Positions 32,860 to 44,392 of a stretch of DNA of 64,000 bases are shown here, piece by piece; the first letter of the stretch is position 1, and the number at the start of each line of letters is the position of its first letter. Below the pieces are notes generated by a model. The model was not told where the DNA came from. It saw only the letters and a program-made list of their open reading frames with translations, and made no database searches. The position numbers were made by a program, and so were the translations under genes. Location of the stretch: positions 37,475 to 101,474 of the forward strand of contig JASANH010000153.1 of assembly GCA_030248295.1 (NCBI GenBank), read 5' to 3'. This DNA comes from Mesodorylaimus sp. YZB2_4. Its lineage: Eukaryota; Nematoda; Enoplea; Dorylaimida; Dorylaimidae.

Positions 32860-35370
32860 ACAAGTAACCAAAGGACTTTATCCTAAGTCCGAGAGGACGA
32901 TGGTTAGTGCTAACTTTTGTTTCCTCAGACAGTTTTCCTATTCTCTACTGAACTAACGTATTCTCAGCAAGTTTCACGCCTTTTCGCTAAACCTCGATGC
33001 CTGCTTGCCTCTAAGAATTAGAATTATTGTAGGAGTTTTCTCATAACCTAATCGGTGTGCGTTTTGTTCCATCGAAAGACATTTCCTCGCGGTTTTAGTT
33101 TCCGCGCTCTTTGCTCTAGTCACATATTTGTTTTTCCTCCAGGGAGGGCAAGAGCTAACTTGGATTTGAAGAAGACCCGAGCAGCGCGGTCAAGATTTAC
33201 TGTACACTAGGGCCATGGTGGTGGCTATACACCGGATCAGGTCGGGTTCAACCCGACGGGTCGGGTCAAGCCGACCCGACCCGACCCAGCCCGAAAGTCT
33301 CTGACCCGAAATTTCGGGTCGGGTTGACCCGAATTCGTTATAAGTAGTTGAAGTTCCGCGCGATAAAAACCATTCACAAATCATCAGAACGTGGTGGCGG
33401 CGGTGTAAAGGTGACTGTGAGAAAATATGAGATGGAGACATCTCACGCACGCGAATTTTCATCTTTCGTTATTCCCTAGTTATCCTTGGTAAATGCAATA
33501 ACGTTCCTTCATATTTTCCACAACAGTGGTCAAATAATTTTTTAAAAACCTCAGATCTAAAGGCGACTAGGGTCTGTCCACTGGAGACAAGATTTAACCA
33601 GTCCGAATAATAGGCGTGCATAATAGAGACAACTCTGTCATAACTTTCGGAGTCTGAGACAGCTTATTCTTGGTTAAACAAAGAAAAACCTAAATATATA
33701 TGAGCCCCAGGCTGGAGTTGCATCTAGTCTTCACAAAAGATATTGCTCACAAAGTCATATTGTGCTGGACACTAGCTCCCGTCAGAACCTCGACTGCGGA
33801 TGAAAGAATGTGAGGGTACCTGTGACTTTTGAACACAGTAAACCGTTTTGCAATGCAAACATGGATGGTGTTCAAGGGGGCTATTATTCGTACATATTTG
33901 GTTTTTGGGCACAGACTATACTGCTCTTCCAGCCACGTATACCCAAGAAGTTATGTTATATTCAGGAATCAAATGTGATTGTAGAAACCCCTACGACCTG
34001 CTTAAAGTTATCAATTCCTTCTTATGTTAGAGTATTGCTAGTCTAACTCATTCATCAGAGTTAAATGAGAACTCTCACATATGGACCCTTCCCTTTGCAG
34101 AAATTACTCAGAAAAATTGGTCATTCCCACAGCTTATAATTTGTGTGACATTCTTGAAAGTTACGCAGAATGAGAACGTGGAATGAAAGACTTTGTGCAT
34201 GCATGCATGAAGCATATACTGCAAATCCTGGAGTCGAACAACTACGAAAAGGTTTCTGTAGCTGCTTATAGTAGTAACTTGCAAAATTTCTGTATTTTTG
34301 ACCCGTTTGACCCGATCTTTCAAAAAAGTGACCCGACCCGATTTTGACCCGACCCGACCCGGAATTTTGCTGACACGACCCGACCGACCCGAACCGAAAG
34401 TTCCTGACCCGATCCAGGGTCTAGTGGTGGCAGCCGTTCGATTCAACACCTCCATCAAACCCGGATACAAAGGGTTCGAATCCACCAGCGATTGAACTTT
34501 TTGGCTTCAAAAACATGCTGAGCTAGATTTTTTCTTCCAAACCGGTTACTTGCCCATATCTTTTGATGCGGTGTGCTTTGCTCTGACGCACAGATGAATA
34601 AAATCTCACTTCAACCAAAAAAACGGGGATCAGCTTCTATACTCGACTTGACTGCAACGAACAAAGGCCGATTCCATCATGAGAAAACCCCCAGATAACA
34701 TACAGAGTATACATCTAACTGCTTTTTTGCATTCGTTTAAGAGCACTCGACCAGTGGTCATCTATCATGTTATTAGACGCGAGGGTGGGACATATAATGA
34801 TAAATGCTAATACAAAGAGCCAGGTTCTTGTCAAGCTCCAGTAGCCGAGCAGAAGTGTCATATGGTCACTGCAAGGGGCGCTAAACGTCAATCGATTATT
34901 CACCAGATGGAAACTGCCGCGATGATCACCATTATCTCTAAAAAAAAAGCGCCTTGCTTTTGCATATCATAGCGTTAAATTACCGCTATCATAGCGGGAT
35001 GAATAGCGCCTGTTTTGCAGGTGATAAAAGCGGCGGGTTTAGGAACATACAGTATGTAGACACACAACTTCTGGGTTCGATTCTCTTCTCTCGCAAATTT
35101 TTTTCAATTTTTTAAGCAAGCCGCAAAGATCTCATATTGCACCGTACTGTATTTTAAAACTTTACAATTGCATGCCTGCTGCAAGCTCAACGTTTTCTTT
35201 AGTATGTAGCTTGAACTGTTGGCCTACCGCTTATGTTAGACGAAGTACAAGATTCGGGCAGGCATTCATCAGGCAGGCATCAAATCACTCCCCGCTACGC
35301 CTCATTGATTATGGACACGCAGAGGCAGAGAAGGATAGGGTTTAGCCGTGAAAACAATAGCCAATTGGTC
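32860..35370. mobile_element. Old copy of the TTAA element found at 45922-48028
   Basis: Three blocks match the intact element in order and orientation. 32860-33205 matches ~46610-46935 (for example CATAACCTAATCGGTGTGCG against CATGACATAATCGGCGCGCG). 34430-34930 matches ~47050-47550. 34970-35365 matches ~47575-47965 (GCCTGCTGCAAGCTCAACGT, AAGTACAAGATTCGGGCAGG). Neither terminal repeat is present, and the 46.0-46.6 kb part is not found, so this copy is truncated at both ends. A 1.2-kb hAT-like element interrupts it at 33226-34423. It includes B-box-like GGGTTCGAATCCACC at ~34470 and TGGGTTCGATTCTC at ~35072. Confidence 0.72.
33226..34423. mobile_element. hAT-like non-autonomous element with GGGTC subterminal repeats
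   Basis: It is flanked by identical 8-base duplications GTGGTGGC (33218-33225 and 34424-34431). Ends are imperfect inverted repeats (TATACACCGGATC against TAGACCCTGGATC read inward). Each end carries many GACCC/GGGTC units in opposite orientation (33236-33335 and 34300-34415). The 8-base duplication and repeat-rich subterminal regions fit hAT elements. The interior has only short ORFs with no transposase. The related copy at 46.9-47.1 kb lacks this insert. Confidence 0.72.
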
Positions 35371-37327
35371 TGACGGGCAATGGAAAGAAAAAACTCGTGC
35401 GGATGCGGAGGATTCTCGACGATACCCAAGTTAAATGAGGTTTCACGTGAGAAACTTTTCGTTATTTCCTATCACGATTTTAATGCGAGAGGTGCGGGCC
35501 GAATATAAGGTGGGAACCTGACATAAGTTATTTTTTATAAGCAGCAAATTGAATGGTTTTTTAATGATGCTCATGAATTTTGATGAAGAGGGAAGCGCCC
35601 CAGCAAAACTCGTGCTGGTTCAATTTTATCGCTGGATGAATTTCAGAAATTCTTTTTCCACAAGATGACGACAAATGCAAAAGAAGCAGCGCGGAACAAG
35701 TTCACGCTTTTAATTTTTTAGGTAAGGGGCTATTTACCTGAGGATTTGGCTCGTAATCTAAACTGAGAACAGTTCTGTAACAATTCTAATGGAACCTGAA
35801 CGAATCAGCAAAATGTTTCTCTATTCTTTAGTGCGACACGCTCCCAATAACAGCTTGCGAGAATAGCCTCGGAGTAGTTCTCGAGAATAATTGCAAGTGC
35901 GACCTCGGGGTCAATTTCATGCTGACAAATGCGCCCATGATTCCCTCCTTGTCAGCCAATAGGACCTTGAATCACTAATGCGACTTTGACCATTTTCTTT
36001 CAATTGTTGGTATTCGCTGGAACGATCAATATGTCACTGCTAAAAAAGATAAATTACTGTACATACAGTATGAATTGTTAATGGAAACCACCCACTCACC
36101 GAATTTTCACTATCAGTTTGCCATCATGATCGGTGTAGGAGTGACTTGTGGCACGAGATTCATCCCTAGGCTGAGTCAAATTTCAAGTTGCTGAGAATTT
36201 CACTGACGCCCAGCGGAAAAGGTTTCATCCCCCCCCTTCTCGAGGGCATAGCTCACCCCTGTCATCAGTTCTCAGAATGCGCAAGCTAAACGCCACTTGC
36301 CCGTGGTATGTCTCAATCGATGAAGAAAAAAGATTAGCGTCAAAAGGCAAGTTCAGGAAATCTGTTCACTCTTTTCTGTTTTAAAAAAATCGACGTTTCC
36401 CATTTGTGTCTTTTCACTCTCCATTACAGTATGCTTTATGTGCCCCGCAGTGCAGTGCGCAACTGCGTTTTGCTAGGGAATAAACCAGATCAGATCAGAT
36501 CAGATCCACAAGTGCAGACATGCAGCCTGAATTTTCCAACTTTACGTTTGGCATTTTCGAGAACTACGATTGAAAAAATGGACCAGGCAGCGTATGAGAA
36601 ATAAGGGGCAAGTGAACAGGACTGTTCAATTTACCCCTTTTCATAGACGCCAAAGTTGGCTGCAGCCTTCTTGCTGATTCCCTTCGCAGTCTGATAAACT
36701 AGAAACTGGGTGTGATTAGGTCCAAATTTTTCACCTTTTTCCGATGAAACAGACATGATTTTCAAAAGTGAACTCTGGGCAGAGCAAGTCCGACCTGTGC
36801 CACCATTCATTCATGCCCGATAGCCTCTGTATTTATTTGATCAATGAGGTAGGTGAGACTGGGGTCATAGCCTATTCACTAACTTACAGTACTTCATACT
36901 ATTTGGATTGACTTAGAACTGTGTGTAGATGGGTCCGAATTCTTCTCCTATTATCGATAGAGCTCACATAATATCTCCTCCCAACATCAGCTCTGATCAC
37001 CATTTCCTGATTCGTGATAAACTTTCTGTCAATTTGATTGATGGGGCGTACGTGACTGCGTCAGTCACGACGCGTCAGTTAGACTGAGATCATTCGTCAA
37101 TATAGCACTATTTTCTCTACCCAACTCCTAACTGACGATGAGACACGCATCAACCCGCATTATCCCTCAAAATCATGGAACAATTGCACACAAGCGGCGT
37201 TTAGTACGCGTACTGGGTAGGTGGGGGACGGGGTCAAGGGCCATGGACTTAATTTCCTCCAAAAAAACCCCTGCTCTTAACTGTGCATTTCTACTGTACA
37301 GCACATGGCTGTATCATGTCGGCTGAT
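35371..37327. other. No recognised gene
   Basis: Only ORFs near the minimum length are present (36404-36604, 37138-37326) and none has a motif. A short (GATCA)n patch lies at ~36487-36508. Around 37060-37080 GCGTCAGTCACGACGCGTCAGT contains a small repeat. Otherwise featureless. Confidence 0.35.
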
Positions 37328-37492
37328 GTTCATGTTCATGCTTTACCACATCACCGAACGCTAATGCGCAACCAAGGGTGAACGGACACATTTTACACGG
37401 GATGATTCACCGGCCCGCAAGTCGAACACTCGCCCGTAACTGCGCACCTAATGTGAGAGGCAGACGCTTAACCCGGCAGGCCATGGAGCTGA
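37328..37492 (-). repeat. Putative tRNA-derived SINE-like segment, copy 2
   Basis: Homologous to 15313-15465. On the minus strand an A-box-like GGTTAAGCGTCTGCC (complement of ~37458-37474) precedes a B-box-like GTGTTCGACTTG (complement of ~37419-37430). The head thus resembles a tRNA, and the rest a shared body. No tail or duplication is evident. Confidence 0.42.
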
Positions 37493-37994
37493 TCGAGTAG
37501 CTACCTGAAAATTTTATTTGTGAAGTCAGTTCTGACAATTTTAGACAGAAGACATGCTTCAGATTCTAATCAAGAAACAGTAACATGAAAAACGGAAGCG
37601 TTGCGCTGGAATTAAGCCTACACCCATAAGCGCACTAGACAACAATGAGGTTCTAGTCTAAGTCTGCGGGAGGAAACAGGCTAGAATATCTAGTATGAAA
37701 ACAACATCGCTTTTTCTCTGCCCCCCTTTCGTTTTTCGCGTCCTGGCGCTAACCCCCTCCCCCAGGCAAACGACGGCGTGCTCGAAGGCTCCAAGTGACA
37801 GAACCGAGATTTTTCTTAATCTCGATTTTTTCAGTTTAAAACATACAAAAAAACTTGAAAAACTTTGAAACTCTGAAGTTCTAAGCTCAATTTTTTACGC
37901 GGCCATCCGGAACTCACAGGAAGCGGCACAGCCTTACTACGGCGTGAAACTCAGTTTTTGCGCTTCAGCCTCCACGGCTAACAGAATAACGCCC

Positions 37995-38145
37995 TCCACC
38001 CCAGATTCAACATCGGGTAAAAGAAGTGCACCCAACCAACCCCAAGACCTAAAATCCAAAACCTGAACCCAACCCGACTTGAGGGGTGCATTGCCTGAAC
38101 CAAACCCAACCTGAGAAATTTCTGCCAAACCCGACCTGAACCGAG
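37995..38145. repeat. Patch of ACCCAACC/ACCTGAACC-type repeats
   Basis: Dense degenerate pentamer-like units (AACCCAACC, ACCTGAACC, ACCCGACTT) immediately left of the satellite array. It is similar in style to patches at 17395-17545, 17820-17905, 33236-33335 and 34300-34415, which look like subterminal regions of hAT-like elements. A partner end was not located. Confidence 0.45.
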
Positions 38146-38149
38146 TTGA

Positions 38150-41053
38150 TTGAGTTCTAGAAGATTTTTTGTTTTGTTGATATGGTACAAATTGGAAGCT
38201 GGAGGTAATTATTTCTAGTAGATTAAACAAGTGGTGAAGTGTGGATTTGTTAGTTAGGCTCTGGTAGATTTTTTGTCTCGTCAATATAGTACAAATTGGC
38301 AGCTTAAGGTATCATATCTAGTAAATTGAATAATAAGTGGTAGGGTGTGGATCAGTTAATCGGGCTCTAGCAGATTTTTTGTCTTGTTGATATGGTACAA
38401 ATTAGCAGCTGGAGTTATTATAACTAGTAAATTTAATAATAAGTGGTAAAGTGTGAATTTGTTGATTCGGCTCTGGTTGTTTTTCCGTTTTGTTGATATG
38501 ATACAAATTGGCAGCTTTAGTTATCATATCTAGTAGATTAAATCATAAGTGGTGAAGTGTGAATTAGTTAATTAGGCCTTAGTGTCACACAAAGAATCGA
38601 TTGATGTTGCTTGCTCGTTTTAGGGAACTTTTATGCCATTGTTGGCATTTTTAGCTTCCGCAGCGCCACCAGGGCTTTTATCCAGGTTCATTTTCGAGCT
38701 TTCTCAGCCTTGTCGTTACATAGGCTCTAGCAGATCTTTTGTCTCGATGATATGGTACAAATTGGCAACTCAAGTTATCATATCTAGTAGATTGAATAAT
38801 GAGCGATGAAGTGTGGATTTGTTGATTAGGCTCTAGTAGATTTTTTGTCTTGTTGATATGGTACAAATTGGCAGCTGAGGTTATTATAACTGGTGAATTG
38901 AATGATGAGTGGTGAAGTGTGAATTCGTTCATTTGGGTCTAGTTGATTTTTTGTTTTGTTGATATGGTACAAATTGGCAGCTGAAAGTAATCATTTCTAG
39001 TAGATGGAACAATGAGTATTAAAGTGTGGATTTGTTGATTAGGCTCTAGTTGATTTTTTGTCTTGTTGATATGGTACAAATTAAGAGCTAGAGTTATTAT
39101 AACTAGTAGATTGAATAATAAGTGGTGGAATGTGGATAAGTTGATTAAGCTCTAGAAGATTTTTTGTTTTGTTGATATGGTACAAATTGGCAGCTGGAGG
39201 TAAATATTTCTAGTAAATTACACAAGTGGTGTAGTGTGGATTTGTTAGTTAGGCTTTCGTAGATTTTTTGTCTCGTCAATATAGTACAAATTGGCAGCTA
39301 AAGGTATCATATCTAGTAAATTAAATAATAAGTGATAGGGTGTGGATTAGTTAATCGGGCTCTAGCAGATTTTTTGTCTTGTTGATATGGTACAAATTAT
39401 CAGCTAGAGTTATTATAACCAGTAAATTGAATAATGAGTGGTAAAGTGTGAATTTGTTGATTCGGCCTTGGTTGTTTTCCCGTTTTGTTGATATGATACA
39501 GATTGGCAGCTTCAGTTATCATATCTAGTAGATTGAATAATAAGTAGTGAAGTGTGGATCAGGTAATTAGGCCTAAGCGTCGCACGAAAAATCGATTGAT
39601 GCCGCTTGGTCGTTTTAGGGAAATTTTATGCTATAAATGGCATTTTTAGCTTACGCAGCGCCATCGGGTCTTTTCTCTAGGTTCATTTTCGAGCTCCCTC
39701 AGCCTTGTCGTTACATAGGCTCTAGCAGATTTTTTGTCTCGGTTATATGGTACAAAATTGGCAACTCAAGGTATTATATCAAGTCGATTGAATAATAAGT
39801 GGTGGAGTGTGGATTTGTTGATAAGGCGCTAGTGGATTTTTTGTCTTGTTTATATGTGTAACGTAGTTTACTGGTCTAGCCTAATATGGACACAGTAAAC
39901 TGTTACACTCAACAAGACTGCTTACCCAAGGATCGGGTCGGATATGGCTGATACCGCTTGCGCGTTGGAAATCGAAGCTTCGCCCAACAAAATGAGATGA
40001 TGGCAATACGCTTTATTTGACACGAAAATGAGGCGAGCGAAAAAACGAGACAACAAGATTCACCAGCGACTACCACGAATACTACGACTGCTACGACTGA
40101 CTGAGCACCGCAAAACGGGCTCCTCATATACATTCCTAATACACACGGGTATAGAGCTCAACTAGTTCCCTGACCTAGGGCAGAAGACCAAATCTTACAC
40201 ACAATAGACATGCCTAGGTCGATCAGCAAATCAGGCGATTTTGCAAATCACACTACACACTGAATATAGGAGGGCTGGATTTCCCTGGCATATGGTACAT
40301 ATTGGCAGCTCGAGGTATCATATCTAGTAGATTGTGTAATAAGTATTGAAGTGTGGATTTGTTGATTAGGCTCCACTAGATTTTTTGTCTTGTTGATATG
40401 GTATAAATAAGCAGTTACAAAATGATTGAATCTACTAGATTGAATAATAAGTATGTCATGTCAATTATATGATTAGGCTCTAGCAGGTTTTTTACCTTGA
40501 TGATATGGTACAAACTGGCAGCTTGAAATAATCAAATTTAGTAGATTGAATAATTAGTGGTTGAGTGTAGATAACTTGATTGGGCTCGAGCAGTTTTTTG
40601 TCGTGTTTATATGGCACAAATTGGCAGCTCGAGGTATCATATCTAGTAGATTAAGTAATAAGTATTGAAGTGTGGATTTGTTGATTAGGCTCCAGCAGAT
40701 TTTTTGTTTTGTTAATATGGTACAAATTGGCAACTGAAGTTTTAATATCTAGTAAATTGAATGATAAGTGGTGGAGTGCGGACTACTTGATTGGCATCTA
40801 GCAGATTTTTTGTCTTGTTGATATGGTACCAATTAGCAGCTAGAGTTATTATATCTAGTAGATTAAATAATAAGTGGTGGAATGTGGGTTAGTTAATACA
40901 GCCCTAGGAGATTTTTTGTTCTGTTGATATGCTACAAATTGGCAGCTGAAGGTCATCGTTTCTAGTAGATTAAACAATGAGAGGTGAAGTGTGGATTTGT
41001 TGCTTAGGCTCTAGTTGATTGTTTGTCTTGTTGATAAGGTACAAATTTGCAGC
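38150..41053. repeat. Satellite array (~107-base monomer, ~1-kb higher-order unit)
   Basis: Repeated monomers share GGCTCTAGTAGATTTTTTGT, TTGATATGGTACAAATTGGC and ATATCTAGTAGATTGAATAA, spaced about 107 bases apart. A ~150-base spacer starting near AATCGATTGATG and ending TTGTCGTTACATAGGCTC occurs at ~38578 and ~39568. Specific monomer variants also recur ~995 bases apart (38158 and 39153), which shows a higher-order period. Monomers differ at many sites, so the array is not freshly amplified. A solo LTR interrupts it at 39857-40290, and a gypsy element abuts its right end at 41054. Confidence 0.93.
39857..40290 (-). mobile_element. Solo LTR inserted in the satellite
   Basis: 434 bases with TGTAACG...CTGGCA ends, flanked by a 4-base duplication TATG (39853-39856 and 40291-40294). 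The uninterrupted satellite reads straight through at this point. On the minus strand a TATA-like GTATATGAGG lies at ~40125-40134 and an AATAAA signal at ~40012-40018, so the LTR points left. No internal coding region is present. Its ends resemble the LTR of element B (26990-27378), so it probably comes from a related gypsy family. Confidence 0.82.
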
Positions 41054-41144
41054 TCAATTGTCCTCATGGTACAGGCAGTTTTAGCAGTCTGATGAAATAT
41101 CAACGCTACTGTATAATGCCCGTACCAAGATCTGAGGCCTGCCA

Positions 41145-42565
41145 ATGGACAGTAAGCAGAAAGTCAAAACCCCATCGAGCTCAAAGCCCAACGTTGCTAC
41201 CAGTCAACAGGTTTCGTCGTCGGGTACTGGCTTGCAGCCCCAACAACGCCACGTTCAGTTCACTGATCCACCAGTACAAGGTTAGATAATCGTCCCGCCC
41301 CCTCCACCGGCCGACGACTTATCTCAAGTTCCTCGCGAGACACTAATCGAATGGTGTCAGGCGCAAGATAACGAGCTGTCATTAGCATCCTATGAAATCA
41401 CCGACATGCAAAGGCAGAACAAAGATCCAGCGCCTCCAACAAGAATTGGACCAGATGCGTCGGAATCCTCCTCAGCCAACTGATCCACCAAAGCCGACGC
41501 CAGTGCAGGTTACTCCGTCAGTTCAACGGTTCCTTCCAATCTATCACCCGATCTACAAGCGCTAATTAAGAAAACCATGCAAGCCACGATCGCCCTGTCT
41601 GAAGCGGCAAAAATAATCTCCTCTTCTGTTACCAACCTAGCTGTGCCAGCTACGGCCGCACAAACTGGTAACAACATTGATCAATAAACTGAAAGCATCG
41701 ATCTTGCAACGTACGAGCGTCGACGAGCCCACAATGCTAATGCACCTCCACCTGGTCAGCTACAACACGCACAGCAGAATACGTTGGCCGGCTCGCGTAT
41801 CCAAGTGGCCTTGGACAAAGGAAAGGCGCCACAACTAAATCTTAAACTATTCATTGGAGATCCTGGTTCTCCCCCTCTCGATGAATGGCTTTTGGACTAT
41901 CGACAGCGCATGAAGATGTTTCAAGCCCATTCCGATTTCGAGCTCATAACTGTCCTTCCATTCTACTTGGGTGACAATGCTAGCCGATGTATTCGTCGAT
42001 ATCTTCACAAGCATCCCGATTCGAGTACGCTACGATGGGCCTAACTGGTCAGCGATATGTGCGCTCACTTTCACTAAAAGACGAATCGTACTTGATCTCT
42101 GCATTCCGGGGAACCAAGTTGCTTCCGAATGAGAAATTTTCCGAACATGCAGACCGATTGGAACAAGCCGCACAGAAAGCGTTCCCAACACCAACGCCAG
42201 AACAACTGCGACGGTTATTGATTGAGCAGTTTCGAAAGAATATGCCAGCCCCGTTAGCTGCGCTAATTCAAGATTTCTATGTTGATAGCGCACAACACAC
42301 GACGTTTGATAATATCAAGATACGGGCGGCTAAGTGGCAACTTCGTAATTCCCCCACCCTCAAGCCACCCACAGCAACGGCAGCTGCGGTAGATGCAGTC
42401 AACAACGAGTACGCGAGTGCGTATGCCAGCGGTACTGCACCAAACCATCCAAGCAATTACGGATACAAGGGGTCCGCGCTTATATCAGTTCTACCACGTA
42501 ATGCCGCCCACAGCTCAGGTAATCCTGCTTTTCAAAATGGCTCTAATTTTCAGCGCGGTGCCTGA
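41145..42565 (+). pseudogene. Gag region of Ty3/gypsy element C
   Basis: An ATG at 41145 opens a Ser/Gln-rich start (LQPQQRHVQF) that stops at TAG 41283-41285. Coding-like sequence continues in broken frames. ORF 41784-42044 has a capsid-like stretch (LNLKLFIGDPGSPPLDEWLL, then FELITVLPFYLGDNASRCI). ORF 41987-42565 continues with EKFSEHADRLEQAAQKAFP and ends in an RGA-rich stretch at TGA 42563-42565. This matches the usual gypsy capsid pattern: a short helical region with conserved aromatic residues. Only ~90 bases separate the ATG from the satellite, so the 5' LTR is missing. Confidence 0.68.
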
Positions 42566-44392
42566 GGTGGTGCCCGAGGTGGACGCCAATGGCAAAACCA
42601 ACAGCAAAACGGACAACAATTATCAAATTTAAACCAGAACCTCATTGTCAACCAGAGTCAAGGTCACAATCGAACGAATCAAAATCAACAGCCGACTCGA
42701 AACGAGCAAGCGAATCGGAATCAGCAAACTCGCCAACGGCAGCAATCGGGACAACGACAATCAAATCGCCCACCCCTGCAAGGACTTGGCAATCGACTCT
42801 ATACGTGCCCTATTACGGGTCACTCGTACGATACCACGTACCAGGCATCTCCACCTCCAGACTCAGACACGCGAACCTGTCCCGATTGCAACCAAACAGG
42901 GCAAATTCGACCGCTCTGTCCTTCCCGTCCACCATGCAAGGTGCTAGGATGTGGACGTACGCCTGGTCACGGTCCGTATCGGTGTCCTTTATTATACCAA
43001 CAAGATCTCATTGAGGCCAAGGGTCTGAGCCAAACTACTGCTAATGTTGATTCTGTTTTTAGTCGCCATGCTGGCTCGGTTTTGCCTAACGGTGCAACAG
43101 ATCAACTACCCGTCATGCAAGCAACGACAAAAAACGAAGACCAACCAATCAAATTCCTCGAACGTCCACCGCATGAAATTCCATCTGACGCCATCAAACC
43201 GGATTGGGTATACGCCGACGAATCGAAACGCCAAGAGTACTTCCGCCGTATCGAAGCAGTTTGTCAAAACAAGTGCACCAATGATCGCATTCCAACGGTT
43301 CGGCTCCAACATCGTAAGTCACCTGAAATCATAATAGGAATTGATGGGCGTCGAGTTCAAGTCATTCTAGACTCAAGTGCTAATATCACTATTATGGGCC
43401 ACACGCTCTACAAACGCATACGACCAGATTGGAACGGTGAGTGTGAGCCATGTCCGTTCAAAATACGAACTGTTGATAACGATAGTCCACGAATTATGGG
43501 CACTTGGTTCGTCTACCTCACGTTTGATACAGTTACAATAGCACACGAAGTAGTGGTCCTGTACGATCCCGAAGGTCTGCTCACTATGCTGGTGGGTCAA
43601 GATATTTCTGATTGGTACGGAGCAACCATTTGCCATCACGCGAAGTCAGTCAAGTACAATGTCAGCCCGCTAGATGGTATCGTAATTCTATTTGCTACGC
43701 ACGGGCCTGCGGCTCTGATTGGTTCACTTACAGTCAAACCGACCATTGTCCCACCCAGACATCGAATGTTGGTCGAATCAATGATCAATTTCAACGCACC
43801 ACACCAACCTCAGCCATGCTTCATGGAACAAACAGCCGATAGCTGGTCCGATTGGGAAATTGTTATTCCACAAGGCAAGTATGACCCTAGCCAAACACCC
43901 ACGAAATTTAAAGTATTGGTTTTCAATTTGGCTAGCGATCCACGTGAGCTCAACATCTTTATCATGAACGTATTCGCAGCCGACCCATTCGTCTACCGTG
44001 CAGTAAGTTCTGATTCAGTTGCCCTTATTAACGAAGTTGTAGTTCGTAAGGAAAGCCCAGCAAGTTCGGCTCTGAGTGCTTGTGCGGTGAGCAAGCGGTC
44101 AGTGCCTGATCCGCAGACAACGGCTCCAAAGAAACACACCGCCCATATCCCTTCTATTGGAACCGAGGAACATCGTAAAGGCGTGATGCAGCGAGTCAAA
44201 ATCGGTGATCCCACAAAGCAATTGTGGACCGACGAAGAACAAGCAATGCTGCGTCAAACAATCGAGACTAATGCTGATGTGTTCGCTTTTCGCGATTCAA
44301 ATCCAGCCACAACGAATTCGGTTCAACATTGTACAATACTGTTGTGCATCCGCCTGCTAAATAGCCTCATCGACGAGTTGCACCACCAATGA
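42566..44392 (+). pseudogene. Element C nucleocapsid-like and protease region
   Basis: After the TGA at 42563-42565 the same frame stays open to 44392. First comes an RGG/Gln/Asn-rich stretch (GGARGGRQWQNQQQNGQQ), typical of RNA binding. A Cys-rich segment follows (CPDCNQTG, then CKVLGCGRTPGHGPYRCP, ~42885-42985), an unusual zinc-binding layout. Next is a retropepsin-like segment (VQVILDSSANITIMGHTLY, ~43345) with DSSA where DTGA is usual, and LTMLVGQDISDW. The segment before RT (KFKVLVFNLASDPRELNIFI) is not recognised. The ORF end overlaps the next by ATGA (44389-44392). RT-like coding just upstream in another frame shows that this overlap follows a frameshift rather than a designed junction. 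Confidence 0.68.

Noticed and set aside
38150..41053. CRISPR-like array
   Set aside because: Monomers are contiguous, long and diverged with no unique spacers, and the DNA is eukaryotic; it is a satellite.
44389..44392. ATGA overlap as a programmed gag-pro/pol junction
   Set aside because: RT-like coding is already visible upstream in the pol frame and is cut by a TAG, so the overlap follows a frameshift lesion rather than a designed junction.
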